NCBI GenBank assembly: GCA_030247855.1
Contig: JAPDRN010000012.1
Coordinates: 1-64,000 of the forward strand
DNA from: Knufia peltigerae
Lineage: Eukaryota; Ascomycota; Eurotiomycetes; Chaetothyriales; Trichomeriaceae
Direction: 5' to 3'
DNA: 64,000 bases
Position 1 is the first letter of the stretch. The number at the start of each line of letters is the position of its first letter. The translations under genes were made by a program, and so were the position numbers. Under the pieces are notes generated by a model. The model was not told the DNA's origin. It saw only the letters and a program-made list of their open reading frames with translations, and ran no database searches. Shown piece after piece: positions 24,201 through 34,757 of the stretch.

Positions 24201-24822
24201 TAGACTCGATGGCAACACCAAGGTGTCTGAAAGGCAAGATTTGATCGACGATTTCTCCGCCGACGATGATGAAACACCCGTGTTCATGCTGAGTACCAAG
24301 GCCGGTGGAGCTGGTATCAATCTCGCCAAAGCCAACAAGGTCATCGTGTTCGACAGTGGCTTCAATCCTCAAGATGATATTCAAGCGGAAAATCGCGCGC
24401 ATCGTATTGGACAGGTCAAGGAGGTCGAGGTTATCCGGCTGGTTTCGAAAGGCACGGTTGAGGAGCAGATCCATAGCATGGGTCTCACCAAACTCAAACT
24501 GGACGAACAGGTCGCGGGAGACGGCGCCGAAGAGCAACCACCGCGGAAAGAGGGCGAAGAAAGCGCAAAGGAGGAAGAAGGTCGCATGATGGTTGAAGAG
24601 ATGTTCTTCAACAAATTGGACCAGGAGTCTCTCGAACAGCTCAAGGCCGATGCCACCAGTCCAGTCAAGAAAAGACAGATCAAGGATGTTGGTCCCACGG
24701 CGCAAAGCGATGAAGCGTCCGAAGAATCCGAGAGAAAAATCAAACAAGAGCAGGAAGGAAAAGATGTCGACTTGCCGGACCGTACGAAATCAATCGAAGC
24801 AGAAGTAAAGAGTGAAGAATAG
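21232..24822 (+). CDS. FUN30: Fun30/SMARCAD1-type SNF2 chromatin remodelling ATPase
   Basis: A single exon of 1196 residues, starting at the ATG at 21232. The N-terminal third is disordered and Ser/Thr-Pro rich. A CUE-like helical segment is visible at about 255-300 (RRMMNMVSMVSVRECYEVL onward). The SNF2 ATPase begins near 583 (MKDYQVVGINWL), with Walker A DDMGLGKT at 608-615 and the DEGH box at 714-717. The helicase C lobe includes LIFSQFVMILDIL near 966 and QAENRAHRIGQ at 1051-1061. Fun30 proteins slide and exchange nucleosomes, act in long-range DNA end resection and help maintain silent chromatin. CUE plus SNF2 distinguishes this from Swr1, Ino80 and Rad54. The C-terminus is highly charged (KEEEGR, IKQEQEG) and probably disordered. 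Confidence 0.95.
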   Translation: MSSFPTSPSRSDDELFNPGPKTAHETVETLPLRRVDPMDDDSDIETMATLPLQRPTQKMTQPTQIIDRSPDMTSSPVKEGVVQVTASSPLAAQSRKPGGYLASAMAPAGTAFRRPYVASQPRPPTITIDSDDEGPVYRGGSSDSDEPRANDIKPSTFVRKTNTSTDKIPESPQAQTNGLSRFREITANAIFRESPSSNSSTSNGIKRSADVMANAYGNASKRPRQTAPARALPVPAPQKRQPELELDDISDYNTRAKVRRMMNMVSMVSVRECYEVLVSKKGHYDDAVEEILLLSERRHDRGKKNAIDLTGSEDELMPTPAGRKAPAAQKAKVSSKSITEKWSSTQNVRKPSETIEVFDTPPPQKKRTLVRGRKRTPSPVQIETARDTSKPKAKPITVLSDESDEADSAVLSDKETDTTFNSRLLDLFNNCTAADLTDTASISRELAEHVLSERPFKSLDDIRRIQDPKLKPSKGRRKTIPVGDKIVDKVETMLESYEAVDYLVKKCQSLAKPLAEEMKSWGVNLYGNQGGELDMVSLRDTQRSSHDSGIGTPISDEDRDIVKKRTPKNFLSQPSIMSDDIQMKDYQVVGINWLNLLYQRGLSCILADDMGLGKTCQVIAFLAHLYQQGRMGPHLVVVPAATLENWLKEFRRFCPTLNVEPYYTTNPTERVELRERLEDSRDDVNVIVTTYTLAKGKEDFPWLKNFGFDCTVYDEGHMLKNAESQVASKLVRIQSNFRLLLTGTPLQNNLKELISLLGFLMPSLFKEKAQELSSIFSHTVKAMEQNHEALLSEQRIKRARSMLTPFILRRKKYQVLRDLPRKERRVELCDITPEQSEIYQSYLDKAYSIRERKERGENVTNESSNILMKLRQAAIHPLLFRRLYPDKILPAIARQCLKVDMFSESNPDLIVTELEAYSDMEIHTLCDQHAPLRRFALQHGEWLASGKVQKMLELLRKFMSQGHKTLIFSQFVMILDILELILQREAIDYFRLDGNTKVSERQDLIDDFSADDDETPVFMLSTKAGGAGINLAKANKVIVFDSGFNPQDDIQAENRAHRIGQVKEVEVIRLVSKGTVEEQIHSMGLTKLKLDEQVAGDGAEEQPPRKEGEESAKEEEGRMMVEEMFFNKLDQESLEQLKADATSPVKKRQIKDVGPTAQSDEASEESERKIKQEQEGKDVDLPDRTKSIEAEVKSEE

Positions 24823-26008
24823 ACTTGAGGGAGAAAGAAAATGCCAGATCTCAGATGCCAGATCCGAAGGGAAAGAAGGACTTTGTTGGATAAATGATCG
24901 TAGGTCGCTCAAGCGGGGAGGGCATTCTGTGAAACTCGAACGAATCCACGTTCGTAGACCATCGACGGTGTTTGTCTGCATCACCTGCTTACCCCAGTTG
25001 GAAAAGTCAAGAGAAAGACAAAATCAAATGCAAGTCTCGCGGTGTGGTGCAACAACGAGAGACATGGGATCACAACAAGTTGTATCTTACTTACACACAG
25101 ACATCCACACAGACATTAGTTAGACCATAGACGAACGATCGTTGCACCCAGTCAACAGGATTCACCTTCTGAAGGCGGGTTTTCTCGAACAACAAACTTG
25201 ACTGGCACTTGAGGATGTCGTCTTCCTCCGTTGGTCTTCCCGAAAGGATGAGGTATCTCTGTACCTCGACCCTGAGCACGTTGTTCGTTCCGATTTTGTT
25301 TCCTGGCATTGCTCTTCGTAATCAGAACTTGGGAAAACTCACCTTCTAGCCTGGGGAACAGAGAGAACAGCTACAGCGATGCGAGAGGAATGAGATGGTG
25401 TTGGTTCAAAAAGTACGGAGTATGTTGAAATAGGAACATTTGTTTGTTTGTGGATTCTTGAGTATCTTTGCTACGGAAAGACCTTTTTTTTCATTCTCGG
25501 TTGTTGTGAACTCTTCATACGAACTCTGCCATCCTCTCCGCCTCGCCCAAGTTCTTGAGTGCCACATGTACCGTCCTGGACCGGGCCCTTGGTTTCTTGA
25601 ACGACTCGGGAACTTTTGCGCTTCGGGGGATTTTTGGAATCTCAATAACGAGCGAGCCTTTCATACCCAATTCTTGTAATTGGAAAAGGTCAATGGAAAT
25701 AATAATACACTCGAGTCCACCGATTCTGAATGTGTTTTTTGTCTTGTCCATTGACCTTTCCCCCCACAAAAACGTTCAAGGTCAAGGATCAAATGTGAAC
25801 TTGCTCTCTCTCCTGTTCTTCTCCTGCTTCGCAGCGCACTGGCAAACGCCACACCTCACTCAGGTACCCTTCCGCTCCGATTTCATGTCTTGCGTCACGG
25901 CATGACGACGCCCCCCTGCTCGGTACGTCTGTCTTCATCTCAAAGTGCGTAGCTTTATTCGAGGCGAACACGTTGGCTTCTGTTTCTTCGCCGGCCCGTT
26001 GGTGGTGC
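24823..26008. other. Intergenic region between convergent genes
   Basis: About 1.2 kb between the ends of FUN30 (plus) and the coiled-coil gene (minus). Contains one TACGGAGTA element at 25414-25422. An open frame at 25555-25905 has no motif and its mirror frames are equally open, so I do not call it a gene. Confidence 0.5.
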
Positions 26009-28089
26009 TCATGGATTCGCATCTGCTGAGGGCTTGAGTAGAAGGTTCTGCGGTGTTGGAATACTGCTGAAGTCCATTTCTCTGTGCTTTCTGTCAGTGT
26101 CACGATTCAAGGCAGGTCTGGATGAAGCTCCAATGCTTACCGTCCTCTTTGCCACTGGTTCCATCACCCGCACATCGTCTGTGAAATGCTCGCCTTCCGC
26201 TGCCGCCGGTGATGCTGGCCTCTTTTCAACACGTGGCTGGCTCCGCCCGTGCTTCTGCTGAGAATCTCTCGCAGTCTCTTGATGAACTCGTCCGTTCCCA
26301 GTTCGTCTGCTGGACTCTGAGGAAGACCCTCCATTTTCATCTTCCGAAGACACCGAAATAACATCATCATGCATTTCCTCCGTTTTTATTGCCGGAAGAT
26401 CGTCGTCGTGCTGAGGTTGTACAGTGACCGTGTCGTTCTGCTGAAGAGGTGTTTGGCTGGACGATTTGCCGTTTGAAGCGCGTAACATCATGGATGGCTC
26501 GATGGACTGATACTCGGCTTTAGTTCCCCGTGTTGGGACTGGTTCCCGGCCATCAAGAAACTCTTTCTGGTTCCGCTTGCTGTTGCGTGTTTGAGCTGCA
26601 TGTAGAGTCTCTTTCTCAGACTGCAATGGGCGCTGAGTAGATGCCTCATCGACATCCTGGTTCGTATATGGTCTTCGTTTGCGCCCAGAGACTTTTGCTG
26701 TACCGTCCCCATTATCTGGAGCAACCACCCAGACCACGGCCTTTCTGATGTTCTGCAAAATATCTTGATTGACCCCGCTTGTGTCACCGAGTCTCAAGAC
26801 TAGAGGTTCGACCACCATGTCTATCAAACTTCCCTCGATACCACATTCTTTGGGATCTCGGCCTTCTTCGTCATCATCACCATCTTTTAGCTTCATGCCA
26901 CGATGCGGCTCGTGATCTCTGTGGCCCGTAGCAAAGTACTGATCGTCCAACTCACTCCAGAAGAAGATCTTGATGCACGAGAATTGAACCGTCAGGGCGG
27001 AAGACATTGCCTGGCATTCTCTCACGATACCCTCAAGTTCATTGGTGCGCTTCAACTCGGCCTCATGCTCCAATTTCTTCAGGAATGGACGACATCGTTG
27101 GATAATGGTGAAGCATGTCAACCTAATATGTTCGTTTCTCAAGCGCAAAACGGCCGGGCTGCATTGCATACCATCCGGCTGCCATCGTTCCACCGCAAAT
27201 GGCATGTCGATAGCGCGAAGAATCTTTGCTTGTACAATTTGGTTCCACGCGTGAGAGTCTGAATGTGGTTAGAGCTCTGCAAGGAATTCTTTTTGGAATA
27301 CTTACCAGCTGTAGCGGTTTCAATCAGCCACTTCAAAGAATCCTCGATAACACCGTTCGCAAGCTTGCTATCCGGTTTGCGAAGATATGCGAATGGACGG
27401 AGAAATGTCTCGTTACACAAAGAAGCATTGATGATTGTATTGACAATGATTTTGGGGGCAATCTTCTTTTCTTTGATAGCATGATTCATACGTCGAGACC
27501 AAAGCGGCTGGGGAGACATAGTTTCTAGCTTTACCATCATCTCAGAGTGACTCTTCTCATCGATCTGTCTCCATGTTCCAATCGCCCATCGATTTGAGAG
27601 ACCTTTGGTGTCCAGGAAGATCTTTCCGAGGTACTTGTTGACCTCCTCGTCAGGTATTGGGGGCAGTTCATGAGATACTGCATTTTCGAGTCTTTCATCC
27701 TGCAACTTCTGGAGTTTGTTGACGAGTTCCTGGAATTTCTGCTTCTTTGATTTCAATTTGTTGGACAGTTCAGACTTCGATGCTTGCAATCTTTTCTTCG
27801 CTTCCTTCAGCTTTTTGATTTCTTCATCTTTCGACACGAGCTGGTTTGTCTGTGTGAGGATTTTGTCATGACAACCCGGTAACGTTGCCGGCAGCTTCGT
27901 CTTCTTCAATTGCGAGGATTCAGCATCCTGAGCAAGTTGCCTTGCTGGTGTCTGCTTTGCTTTTCCACGCGTCTTTGTGGTTCCTGGATGGGGTGAATTA
28001 TGGACTTCCACAGCACTCACTCGGTTAGCTTGCGAAGACGAACGATCATGAACTGGCTTGTTCGCGTCTGGTGAAGTTTCTGGTGGCAT
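26009..28089 (-). CDS. Coiled-coil protein of unknown function with SUMO-type motifs
   Basis: Two exons on the minus strand: 27306-28089 and 26009-27258, separated by a 47-base intron, about 677 residues. I do not recognise the family. Residues 76-136 form a lysine-rich coiled coil (DEEIKKLKEAKKRLQ onward). Residues 140-300 look folded (NKYLGKIFLDTKGLSNRW, APKIIVNTIINASL, DSHAWNQIVQAKILRAID). After about residue 365 the chain is low-complexity and charged. It contains a basic NLS-like GRKRRP near 453, a sumoylation consensus IKTE at 552-555, and a SUMO-interaction-like DVISVSSEDE at 560-569. This composition suggests a nuclear, chromatin-linked role, which is inference. It is transcribed divergently from the Hsp70-like gene with only 490 bases between starts, so the two may be co-regulated. 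Confidence 0.78.
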
Positions 28090-28579
28090 CTTATTGTTGA
28101 AGATCCTAAGTTGTAGCGTCCGGAACCTCCTGACTGATTGGATGGATTGAGAAAAGACTTATTTGCTTGACTTCTTCGGGATATGGGATATGCAAAATGA
28201 CTGAGGATTCGTGAACAAGTAAAAGCTTCTGTTGTTGAGTAAATAGGTAGAAGACAATGCTCAGACTTATATGCCGAATTCCGGATGGTGGTCCTCTTGG
28301 TCGGCGAGCCAGTAAGAGAGGCAAATGTGAACGGATGTTGAAGTGAGACAAACATATGCCCATATGTAGTGAAATTGAAGTGAGAGGAGTACTGAGAGCA
28401 GAAGTGAGGTCACTTGCACTTACTGGAATTTCGCAAAGGCATGTGATCCAATTTCTAGACATATATAGAATCCCTCGTCTCCATCTCTGTAACCTACATC
28501 TTACCACCATCCACCAACTGAGGGGTTTCCCTCGAATCTAACAAGTCCATTCGTAAAGAAAACCCTGTCAAATGACGCC
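28090..28579. promoter_or_regulatory. Shared divergent promoter, coiled-coil protein / Hsp70-like
   Basis: 490 bases between the two start codons, short enough that both promoters must overlap or abut. No heat-shock element array of nGAAn units could be picked out with confidence. Confidence 0.55.
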
Positions 28580-31015
28580 ATGCCTTCAAATTTGAACGTA
28601 CTTGGTGTGCGCGATGCTGAGCCTCGAGGTAAGCTGATGGTTACCGGCCAGAGAAGTCGAGAAGCATTGACGTTGTCAGACAAAGCCGCAAAGGACAGAA
28701 GAAATCAACAGCAACAATCATCTGTCAAGAAACGGAAGTACAGAGGTAGGCCATCCTTCGGCAATGTAGTCTCGTGAGCCTAATGCTGGAGCAGCCGCGG
28801 AGCTCACTGTTGAGGAGAAAGAATCCAAACGTCGACGGAGAGAGGAACGAAAGGAGCGCAAAGCGGCCGAGGCAAGAAACTTGATCATGGTGGCTATCGA
28901 TTTCGGGACCACCTATTCCGGGATAGCCTGGTGCAGTACCAGGAAGACCTGGAATGATATTGTGGTGATCAATCACTGGAATGGTGGTCCTTGCGACAAC
29001 ACGGAAAAGGTGCCAACCCGGATCGCATACTCTTCAGAGAATGACTTTCACGAGGACAAATGGGGCTACGCACCTAAAGCAGGATCCAAGATCTGTCAAT
29101 GGTTCAAGCTTCTTCTGGACGCGAAATTCAAAAGAACGGACTTTGATGACGCTCGTCTCAGTATGGCTCTGGGCAGCCGGATCATGCGTCTACCGGAAAA
29201 CAAGAGCGCGCAGAGAGTGTCGAGTGACTTCTTGAGATATCTGTATCGACATCTGTTGCAGGCCATCGAGCTGGAGCTGGGCCCGACTTTGGTCGAACAA
29301 ACCATCTTCCGCTTTGTGATCACCCATCCGGCAACATGGTCAAACGCCGCTCGTCAAGCCACTCGCCAAGCTGCTGAAGGCGCTGGTTTTGGTTCCAGAA
29401 TGGGAGATGACATTGTGATGATTGCAGAACCAGAGGCAGCTGCAATATGCGCCATCACCGAGACCAACTCCAAATTCCACACAGAACCCTTCCAGGTGAG
29501 TGAGGTGAGTGAGCCACACCGTCTATATCAAGCCAAGCTGACGTGTAGGAGCAAAACACCTGTACCATGATTGTGGATATTGGTGGCGGCACAATCGACG
29601 GCTGCACGTACCGTATTGTGAGAACACAGCCACTTCGACTGGAAGAAGCTGCTGTTGGTGAAGGTCCGCTCCCATTTGCACTCAATGCCCGAGCAAGGTA
29701 CTAATTATGTTCATTTAGGTGCCAAGGCCGGGGGAACCAGTGTTGACAGGTCGTTACATGAATTCATGCACCATTGCTTTGGCATAGCATTCGAGAGCTT
29801 GCCTGTGGAGAAGGTAGGCGCAGGAAGCAAGTTCATGGAGGCATTCGAAATCCTCAAACGCCAATTCACAGGTGACTTCGACGAATATACACGTTATGAG
29901 CTTCCACTCAAGATGTGCAAGTTGGACAAGACCGATGGCAGGGTGACAAATCATTATGACTTCGACGAAGATACTGTCATGTTGACCGGGTATGTGCATC
30001 CAAGTAGAAGGCCTGTGATATTCACTGATAGCTTCAAGCGAGGAGATGGAGGAGTTCTTTGAAACGATGCTGGAGAGCACGTTCGACCTTATCCGCAACC
30101 AGCTGCAAAAGACCAAAAATTCGAACGAGCCTGCTGTCCAGGTGAGTACTGCAAAAACTTGCCCAAGCCAGAACTAATACGAGCTAGAAACTCATCCTCT
30201 GTGGAGGAATGGGTTCAAGCCCGTATGTTCAGAGAAAAGTACGCGAATTCATCAATGAGGAGCTGGAAGAGGACATAGAGCTGGTGGTTCCCACACGCCC
30301 GTGGTCCGCTATATGCAGAGGCGCCGTCATCAGTGCGTTAGAAAAGCACATCGTGGCTTTCCGAAGTTGTCGAGAGCATCTCGGATTTCAAATCCACGAG
30401 AAATGGGATGCAAGCAGACATTTCGAGAGTGACCGGTATCAATGTCCCATTTTGGGACCCCGAGCAAAAAATCAAATGCGATGGCATGTCCAAAAAGTAA
30501 GTTGCCATCTATGAAACTACCTCAGGGGCTCACACGTCTCAGAATAACAAAATCTCGCCCAACTTTAAGTGTGGGATCGACTGCTATGTTGTCGTGCACG
30601 GTACCAACTTGGCCAAATCTGAATATGTGGTGTACCAAGACTTGTATGGCAGTCAGGAAGACATCGCACCGAGTCGCATAGACAATCCTCTTCCAGAGTC
30701 AGGTATGGGATGCCACGGTTTTGATGTCTCGCAGACAGGTCTGGCTAACTTCGGGCAGGACCTATATACAAGGTGGGCAATATCAAAATTGACTTGACCA
30801 AGTATGTGAAGGAGGAACGAAACCGGCTCATGGATGAAGGCGAAAAGGTTCCTCGTCGTATGGATATCGATCTCACTCTGGAGATGACTCTTGGATCTGA
30901 CAAAGGCGTCCTTACCGTCACCGCGAAGAAAGGCCGGAAAAAGTTTGGAAAAGCACAGATCGAATTCGACCCGGACCCAGCATTTGACGGCACGTTGGTA
31001 TCGAGCGCGGCATAG
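28580..31015 (+). CDS. Hsp70-like ATPase with basic N-terminal extension
   Basis: Eight exons: 28580-28745, 28795-29495, 29549-29663, 29719-29989, 30039-30141, 30188-30496, 30543-30702 and 30759-31015, about 693 residues. Residues 1-84 are an unusual basic extension (KKRKYR, KRRRREERKERK). The actin-fold ATPase domain begins at 88 with VAIDFGTTYSG (phosphate 1). Phosphate 2 is VDIGGGTIDG at 298-307, and the adenosine loop is LILCGGMGSSPYVQ in exon 6. There is no canonical Hsp70 substrate domain or EEVD tail; the C-terminal third (CPILGPRAKNQMRW onward) matches the divergent Hsp70-like proteins expanded in filamentous ascomycetes. Their roles are mostly unknown. The donor of intron 3 is GTCCGC, a weak but phase-consistent site. 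The basic extension could be a nuclear signal or bind nucleic acid, which is inference. Confidence 0.87.
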
Positions 31016-31318
31016 AACAACAACAAGCAGCAGGCGATTCGGGAGATGGTGAGAAACGGAAATGGAGGTAGAATGATTCAGAGCGAAAAGGTGCGAAGAA
31101 AGATCCACAGGGATAGTATTGCATGAGGTTGGAATTGGAACTTGGAGCAGTGGAGTTGATGCGCAGCAAGTTTATGCTACAATCACGTGCTTGGTGGACG
31201 AGCCGCGTTCATTTTGTCAAGACTACAGCGAAGCCGTCGTTTGGCATAGCCGACAATCAGGAGCCTCTCGTCTCCATACAATGATAGATTCTCATTCCAA
31301 ATCCCCAGATGCACTGTG
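31016..31318. other. Intergenic region, no gene seen
   Basis: About 0.3 kb between the Hsp70-like stop and the Dsc4-like start on the same strand. Nothing recognised. Confidence 0.5.
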
Positions 31319-32092
31319 ATGAACAATGACAGCGCTCTGAACTCCGAGCGCAGTCTGCGCGTGGCCGACTCGAAGAATGACTATCTGCGGTCTCTACTCA
31401 GAACCCTCGACGCCATCATCTTCATCCAGATAGGCATCACCTACCTATCCGACAATCTCACCCTCCTTTTGATCCTCCGTGCCATCTCACAAGTTGTCCA
31501 TGTCCAATATCGACCGACAGGACTGCAGCTTGCACCTGCGCTCTTCGTCAGTGCCGTGTGCTTCGTCTCACATCTGTTCTGGACCCGAAGTGGCGTAAAA
31601 CACACACATGGGGGATTGATCATTGACTTCGTTGGAGAACTTCCGCCCTCAAAATTGAGGCTGCTATTGTTAGACGTCGTGGTTTTGGTTATGCAACTCC
31701 TCATGCTGGTCGTGGGTTATCAAAAACAACTCGCTTTAGGCCACGCGCAACCACAACCCGATGCAAGCCCACGACAGGACATTGAAGCCGAGGAAGAAGG
31801 GCGGCTTACGTCGAGTGTCCGGGAATCGCAAGCAGACGGTGAAGAGGAGGGTATAGAGTTACAAAGTTTACTACCTAATGGTGCTGAAGTGGAGCATGGC
31901 TCATCAACACCTCCGAGGAAACCAACCACTGAAGAAGCCGATTTGATCGTGCTGGATATGAAGGCAGGATTGACTGCTCTTTTCAGAAAACCACTGCAGC
32001 CCAATTCACATGCTGTGGAAGATCCCGCAATGCGTGCCGGGTTGGCAAATGTCCTATCTCGAGTTGCTGCTGCTCATGCGCGGGCTACGTGA
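31319..32092 (+). CDS. dsc4: Dsc E3 ligase subunit 4-like membrane protein (DUF1746)
   Basis: A single exon of 257 residues from the ATG at 31319. It has three hydrophobic segments, at about 24-60 (AIIFIQIGITYLSD onward), 72-86 (LAPALFVSAVCFVSH) and 118-140 (LRLLLLDVVVLVMQLLMLV). Just before the last is the family signature HTHGGLIIDFVGELPPSKLR, matching DUF1746. This domain defines Dsc4/DscD, a subunit of the Golgi/ER Dsc ubiquitin ligase that activates the sterol-responsive factor SREBP in fission yeast and aspergilli. The C-terminal half (about 145-257) is acidic and probably cytosolic. No SREBP or other Dsc subunit lies in the window. The Dsc4 assignment rests on the DUF1746 motif from memory of the family. 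Confidence 0.8.
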   Translation: MNNDSALNSERSLRVADSKNDYLRSLLRTLDAIIFIQIGITYLSDNLTLLLILRAISQVVHVQYRPTGLQLAPALFVSAVCFVSHLFWTRSGVKHTHGGLIIDFVGELPPSKLRLLLLDVVVLVMQLLMLVVGYQKQLALGHAQPQPDASPRQDIEAEEEGRLTSSVRESQADGEEEGIELQSLLPNGAEVEHGSSTPPRKPTTEEADLIVLDMKAGLTALFRKPLQPNSHAVEDPAMRAGLANVLSRVAAAHARAT

Positions 32093-32508
32093 TGGTTGAA
32101 TGCTGTCATTATCTATGCGACCTATGACATACGGTACCTAGGGTTGCTGAAGAGATGCTAGCCACATATAACTTGCGCCCTGCTTACTTCGTTTTGTACA
32201 ATACACAAGCTCAAGGGCCGTAAATGGCACTACTCGCACTTCTGCCTTCACTCTATTTGTCCGGATTCATTCTTACTAAGACATGCAATGATTTCGTATG
32301 GGGCATCCGTGTATATGATTGTTAAAAAAGTAAACAGGAGAACTTGGACATCACTCGTGCCTGATGCATCTCTACAACTCTCGGCGCTCTGTTGTCACTG
32401 TGCCCCACCGAACATTATACAGTGGAGCATGCGGCATATCATCTCCTTCAACATACAAACCAGCCTCAACGTTGTACATGTTGCCCTTCTTCGCCGTGCA
32501 GCAACAAG
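32093..32508. other. Intergenic region, no gene seen
   Basis: About 0.4 kb between the Dsc4-like stop and the ClpP start. Contains one GGTACCTAGG palindrome-like word near 32133-32143. No gene seen. Confidence 0.5.
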
Positions 32509-33323
32509 ATGCGTCAGCTACTCCGAGCAGCCCCAAGGCTCTCATCGCGTCTTCCTGCCCAAACATGCTGCGCGAGTCTTCAAAATGGCCAACAACGGCG
32601 GCAATACTCGAGGCCGCAACAACCAACCAACAGTTGGCTGCGTAAGTTAATGTCTCTGTTCAATGAGTTCAAGTTCGGGGGTGGTTGTCTGACAAAACGA
32701 ACAAACCAGCCATTCCATTCGTGACTGAGACCCTGGCCGGAATGAGCCACACCACGGACCTGTTTTCACGACTTTTGAAAGAGCGGATAGTGGCCGTCTA
32801 TGGCGAAGTTGACGACCGAATGGCAGCCACCGTCACCGCATCTCTCCTCTACCTCGAAGCCGAAAGCGACCGACCCATCTCGATGTACATCAACTCCCCA
32901 GGCGGGTCGGTGACCGCCGGACTGGCGATTTATGACTGCATGCAATACATTGTGCCGGAAGTCTCGACCTTGGTCTTGGGACAGGCAGCGTCCATGGGGA
33001 GTTTGCTTCTGGCCGGAGGGCAAGCCGGACGCCGTTACGCCCTCCCTCACTCGAGTATAATGCTTCATCAACCCAGTGGCGGTCACTATGGCACTGCTGC
33101 AGACATAGCCATCCACGCGAAGGAAATCCTCCGGATACGAACTCAGCTGAACAAGATCTATGAGAAACATTTGACCGGCAAGACGAAGATGACGATAGAT
33201 GATATCGAGAAGATGATGGAACGTGATCATTTTGTGAGTGCCGAAGAAGCTCTCGAGTTGGGTGTTGTCGATGAGATTTTGGGCAGCCGAAAGAAAAAGG
33301 CAGAAGAAAAGGAAGACAAATGA
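32509..33323 (+). CDS. clpP: Mitochondrial ClpP protease subunit
   Basis: Two exons, 32509-32641 and 32710-33323, about 248 residues. The first exon encodes an Arg/Ser-rich N-terminus (MRQLLRAAPRLSSRLPAQ) typical of a mitochondrial presequence. The mature protease starts near residue 45 (PIPFVTETLAG). The catalytic triad is intact: Ser139 in GQAASMGS, His164 in MLHQPSGG, and Asp217 in MERDHF. YINSPGGSVTAGLAIYD is the classic ClpP strand-helix. ClpP forms a double heptamer in the matrix and degrades proteins fed by ClpX. The C-terminus is a lysine/glutamate-rich tail (KKKAEEKEDK). The ATG at 32509 is preferred because it gives the presequence in the frame that splices correctly. ClpP is absent from budding yeast but present in filamentous fungi. 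Confidence 0.95.
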
Positions 33324-33973
33324 AAAGACAAACACGACGATATAAGAAACCCAAACCAAGATACTCCGAGAATATATCCCAGAAGCAGGACACAACACGG
33401 CACCATGAGTGGTATAAACGGGCAGGGCAAATGCTGTGTAAGATTATGCCAAAAATAGGTTGTTTACGACCCTACACCTTCATGTACAACAAATACGCCC
33501 CCCACTTCCGGCACCGAGCGTGCTTCGGGGGACTCGATTGGAAACATCACTCGTCCATTGAATCGAGCTGGGGAGGACATGGTGCATCAGCGATGCGACG
33601 GCTTCCGAGGTTTAGGGAATGGAAGAACCGAACCCAGTCGGGGGTTCATAAGGAGGATATCACTCCATTCAATCTGTGATTTTAAAACAGATAAAACACT
33701 TCTCAATCCCGGTTTTTGAAAATCCTCCAGACTCGTCAATCAAGATCCATGACACCACGTATACACCATTGTTGTCTGTAGTGTAGTATTTTGTCTCACC
33801 TTTGTCACTTCTCTTGTCCCTTGTACACCACAGCCTCGTCCGACATCCCAAGTTCTTGGCAAGGCTCCCTCTTCCCACGAGGCTGATATCAATCAATGCA
33901 ACCCTTGACAATTGACATGTTTCCTTTTCTACTTGTACAATTTTTGAACCCCTGTTGAAGGAAAGCCACCCCA
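33324..33973. other. Intergenic region, no gene seen
   Basis: About 0.65 kb between clpP and the cytidine deaminase gene, both on the plus strand. No coding chain, RNA gene or repeat recognised. Confidence 0.5.
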
Positions 33974-34583
33974 ATGTCTACACGATCCTCTATCGAACCT
34001 TTATCAAAAGAAGAACTCAAGACACTCGCCACCAAAGCCATCGACGCAAAAGAATATGCATATTGTGAGTTCCGTTTATGAACGAGTGCCTTTTTGTAGG
34101 GATCGAATGTGTTTCATAGTCTCAACTCGAACCCCCCAGAACTGTATATCCAGACTCTTCGTGTCAATACTAACGCCGGGTTAAAAAAACAAAGGTCCAT
34201 ATTCCAACTTCCGAGTCGGGGCGTGCGTCCTTTTGTCTGACGGGACTTACCACACCGGAGCCAACGTCGAAGTGGCCAGTACTCCAGTTGGAATTTGCGC
34301 TGAACGTTGCGCCATCGCCCCCATAGTGGCATCCCTGAAAAGACCAGCCATGCCGACCCTCAGGGCCATAGCGGTAGCCACCGACATATCACCTCCCGCG
34401 AGTCCTTGTGGAATGTGTAGACAATTCATCAACGAGTTTGCGACGACCAAAGATCTACCGATTTATATGTACGGTAAGGACGGGATTGACCAGGGCGGCG
34501 ACGGCAACGGTGTCGTGATGATGACCATCGGGGAACTGTTACCCATGAGTTTTGGTCCAAACGACATGGATAGAAATCGTTGA
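33974..34583 (+). CDS. CDD1: Cytidine deaminase
   Basis: Two exons, 33974-34064 and 34195-34583, giving 159 residues, the size of homotetrameric cytidine deaminases. The zinc site is complete: Cys65 and catalytic Glu67 in GICAERCAI, then Cys102 and Cys105 in PCGMCRQ. Residues 31-40 (CPYSNFRVGA), created by the splice, and GANVEVAS at 52-59 are standard substrate-pocket elements. It converts cytidine and deoxycytidine to uridine and deoxyuridine in pyrimidine salvage, in the cytosol. The C-terminus is somewhat longer than usual, with a Gly/Asp insert (GIDQGGDGNG). Convergent with the DUF89 gene across 174 bases. Confidence 0.95.
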
Positions 34584-34757
34584 TCCTGCTTTGATAAACG
34601 TAGAGTATATCATACCTGCGCCATGGTATCCACGGTATCGGAGTCATCCTCATAACTTCCTAAACAAAGTGTCTATTTCTATTCTTTTTCGTCTTCTTTC
34701 CATTTCGTTGGACTTTGTATCCTCAGGCTGAGACCTAGTACTTCTCGTACTCCAAGG

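Noticed and set aside
23971..24747. 258-codon minus-strand ORF
   Set aside because: Antisense to the conserved FUN30 helicase C lobe; no motif of its own.
25555..25905. 116-codon plus-strand ORF after FUN30
   Set aside because: No motif, opposite-strand frames equally open, lies in a convergent 3' region.
30437..30500. Alternative reading frame in Hsp70-like exon 6 that gives a plausible peptide
   Set aside because: The chosen frame carries CPILGPRAKNQMRW, which fits the family and joins in phase to the next exon; the other frame runs straight into a stop at the splice donor.
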